Source: a bacterium | GTDB taxonomy: Bacteria > Patescibacteriota > Saccharimonadia > CAILAD01 > BJGX01 | Assembly: GCA_023261595.1 (NCBI GenBank) | Contig: JAHFOQ010000004.1 | Coordinates: forward strand, 1 to 32,321 | Length of the DNA: 32,321 bases | Direction of reading: 5' to 3' | Shown: positions 30,943 to 32,321 of the stretch, piece by piece | Layout: each line of letters begins with the position of its first letter | Position numbering within the stretch: the first letter of the stretch is position 1 | The notes under the pieces: model-generated | Seen by the model: the letters and a program-made list of their open reading frames with translations, nothing else | Database searches by the model: none | What the model was told of the DNA's origin: nothing | Program-made: the position numbers and the translations under genes

Positions 30943-32321
30943 TTGGCTGAGTTAAATGAAAAATGTGCAGTAATGGCAGTTTATTCTCATACCCAACCCT
31001 CTGCACGTCTTACATACTTTGGCCTTTCTGCACTTCAACATCGTGGTCAAGAAAGCTCGGGAATTGTTAGTGGCGACGGTGAAGGATTTATTTCGCATCA
31101 TGGTGCTGGACTTGTAGCACAAGTCTATAGTGAGGATGATTTACAGAAGCTTGAAGGTCATATGGCAATTGGACATAACCGTTATGCTACATCTGGTGGG
31201 AAGCTTGATCGCCATATGCAGCCAGTACATCGTGGTGATGATGTTATCTCGCTCGCCCACAATGGTAATTTGCCAAGTACTGCCGCTCTCAAGGAATTTT
31301 TAAGAGATAAAAAAATACTTAAGCGTGGTAGTAATGATAGTGAAATGATGACCGATGCTATTCGGTATTATATGTATCAAGGCAAGTCAGTTTCTGATGC
31401 CATTAAGGCAGCTTGGCCACTTTTTACCGGGGCATTTAGTTGCGTTCTTTTAAACCATAAGGGTCTTTATGCATTTCGGGACAAACATGGTATTCGCCCA
31501 CTTAGCCTGGGCAAAATAAAAGACGGATATGTGATTGCCTCTGAAACTTGTGCATTTGATATGATTGGCGCAAAGTTGGTGCGCGATATTAAACCTGGAG
31601 AGCTAGTCCGTATCGATAAAAAAGGAATTACCAGCTGGCAAATAGAAGAACCAGATCTAAAACTAGAAGTTTTTGAGTTTATCTATTTTGCCCGACCAGA
31701 TAGTATTTTGGCTGGCAAATTAGTTAACGAGGTCCGACGAAAACTCGGCGTTCAGTTAGCACTTGAACAACCAGTTAAGGCTGATGTGGTTATCCCAGTA
31801 CCAGATTCTGCTATTCCTGCCGCTCTAGGTTATGCCCACACTCTCGGTATTGAATTCGATCATGGGCTCATAAAAAATCGATATATTCACCGTACTTTTA
31901 TCGAACCTACCCAAGAAATGCGCAATAGAGCCGTGCAAATGAAACTTAACCCCTTACCCGAACATCTTGCGGGTAAAAGCGTAGTACTGGTTGATGATTC
32001 TATAGTGCGAGGAACCACAACACAACAAATTGTAAAAATGCTCAAATCTGCCGGTGCACGAGAAGTACATATTCGCGTAAGTTCACCGCCAGTAAAATAT
32101 CCCGATTTTTATGGTATTGATACCCCAGATCAAGCCCAGTTGTTAGCTTCTAAAATGTCGGTCGATGAAATGAAAGAACATATTCATGCCGATAGTCTTG
32201 GGTTTTTAAGTTATACCGGGATGATAGATGCAATTGGTCTACCAGAAGATAAACTTTGTACTGCATGCTTTTCTGGTGTGTATCCCATTGATTTACTCGA
32301 ACGCAGTAATGAAGTTCAGCC
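30943..32321 (+). CDS. purF: Amidophosphoribosyltransferase, 3' end cut by window
   Basis: Not in the ORF track because it runs off the right edge. The start is taken as TTG 30943, preceded by GGAGGGG, giving MAELNEKC; the short propeptide ends before the nucleophile cysteine 8, aligned with the B. subtilis type (LNEECG). The glutaminase domain follows (LSALQHRGQESSGI, GHNRYATSGG, AHNGNL), then the phosphoribosyltransferase domain with the PRPP loop VVLVDDSIVRGTT. It makes phosphoribosylamine, the first step of de novo purine synthesis. Three of the four 4Fe-4S cysteines of the B. subtilis enzyme appear replaced. About 459 codons are visible with no internal stop. Confidence 0.95.
   Translation, partial: MAELNEKCAVMAVYSHTQPSARLTYFGLSALQHRGQESSGIVSGDGEGFISHHGAGLVAQVYSEDDLQKLEGHMAIGHNRYATSGGKLDRHMQPVHRGDDVISLAHNGNLPSTAALKEFLRDKKILKRGSNDSEMMTDAIRYYMYQGKSVSDAIKAAWPLFTGAFSCVLLNHKGLYAFRDKHGIRPLSLGKIKDGYVIASETCAFDMIGAKLVRDIKPGELVRIDKKGITSWQIEEPDLKLEVFEFIYFARPDSILAGKLVNEVRRKLGVQLALEQPVKADVVIPVPDSAIPAALGYAHTLGIEFDHGLIKNRYIHRTFIEPTQEMRNRAVQMKLNPLPEHLAGKSVVLVDDSIVRGTTTQQIVKMLKSAGAREVHIRVSSPPVKYPDFYGIDTPDQAQLLASKMSVDEMKEHIHADSLGFLSYTGMIDAIGLPEDKLCTACFSGVYPIDLLERSNEVQ

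Overview
The window looks like a chromosome segment from a small-genome, AT-rich bacterium of the Candidate Phyla Radiation, most likely Candidatus Saccharibacteria (TM7). This is an inference from the divergent but complete EF-Tu, RpoB and RpoC sequences, the short intergenic gaps and the many small genes without recognisable relatives. TGA is read as stop (rpoC ends on TGA), so this is not an SR1/Gracilibacteria-type code. No CRISPR array, insertion sequence, integrase or rRNA operon is visible.

The backbone is on the minus strand. Read right to left it runs tig-clpP-MFS transporter, rpoB-rpoC-rpsL-rpsG, fusA, tuf-rpsJ, rplC-rplD. This is the classical rpoBC-str-S10 order, but it is cut into separate transcription units by insertions. 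Between rpsG and fusA sit a four-gene nucleotide/aminoacyl-type cluster and two orphan plus-strand genes. Between fusA and tuf are two small unknown genes. Between rpsJ and rplC are an ABC-F ATPase, two orphan plus-strand genes and three small membrane-protein genes. Each break has its own terminator and promoter.

The right part holds a small secreted or anchored protein, a two-gene unknown operon preceded by what looks like a leader-peptide attenuator, a roughly 1.15 kb structured RNA locus containing a 75-nt tRNA-like cloverleaf with an alanine-type acceptor stem, an orphan gene, tRNA-Leu(UAG), murA, an unknown gene, rsmD, and the start of purF running off the right edge.

Genes here use two initiation styles. 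One is a sigma70-like promoter, a leader and a clear Shine-Dalgarno site (tuf, fusA and the orphan plus-strand genes). The other is a mostly extended -10 box placed 7-10 nt before an ATG that lacks a Shine-Dalgarno site, predicting leaderless mRNAs (ABC-F, rpsL, the HTH-Nudix gene, clpP, tig, murA, rsmD and a 22-aa peptide).

The best candidates for an undescribed system are: (1) the divergent HTH-Nudix / P-loop NTPase / MazG-like / class II aaRS-like cluster with a phased array of TTGASTCAA-like boxes; (2) the large ncRNA with the tRNA-like domain; and (3) the putative aromatic leader-peptide attenuator upstream of two unknown genes. All are read by eye from sequence; no homology search or folding program was run.
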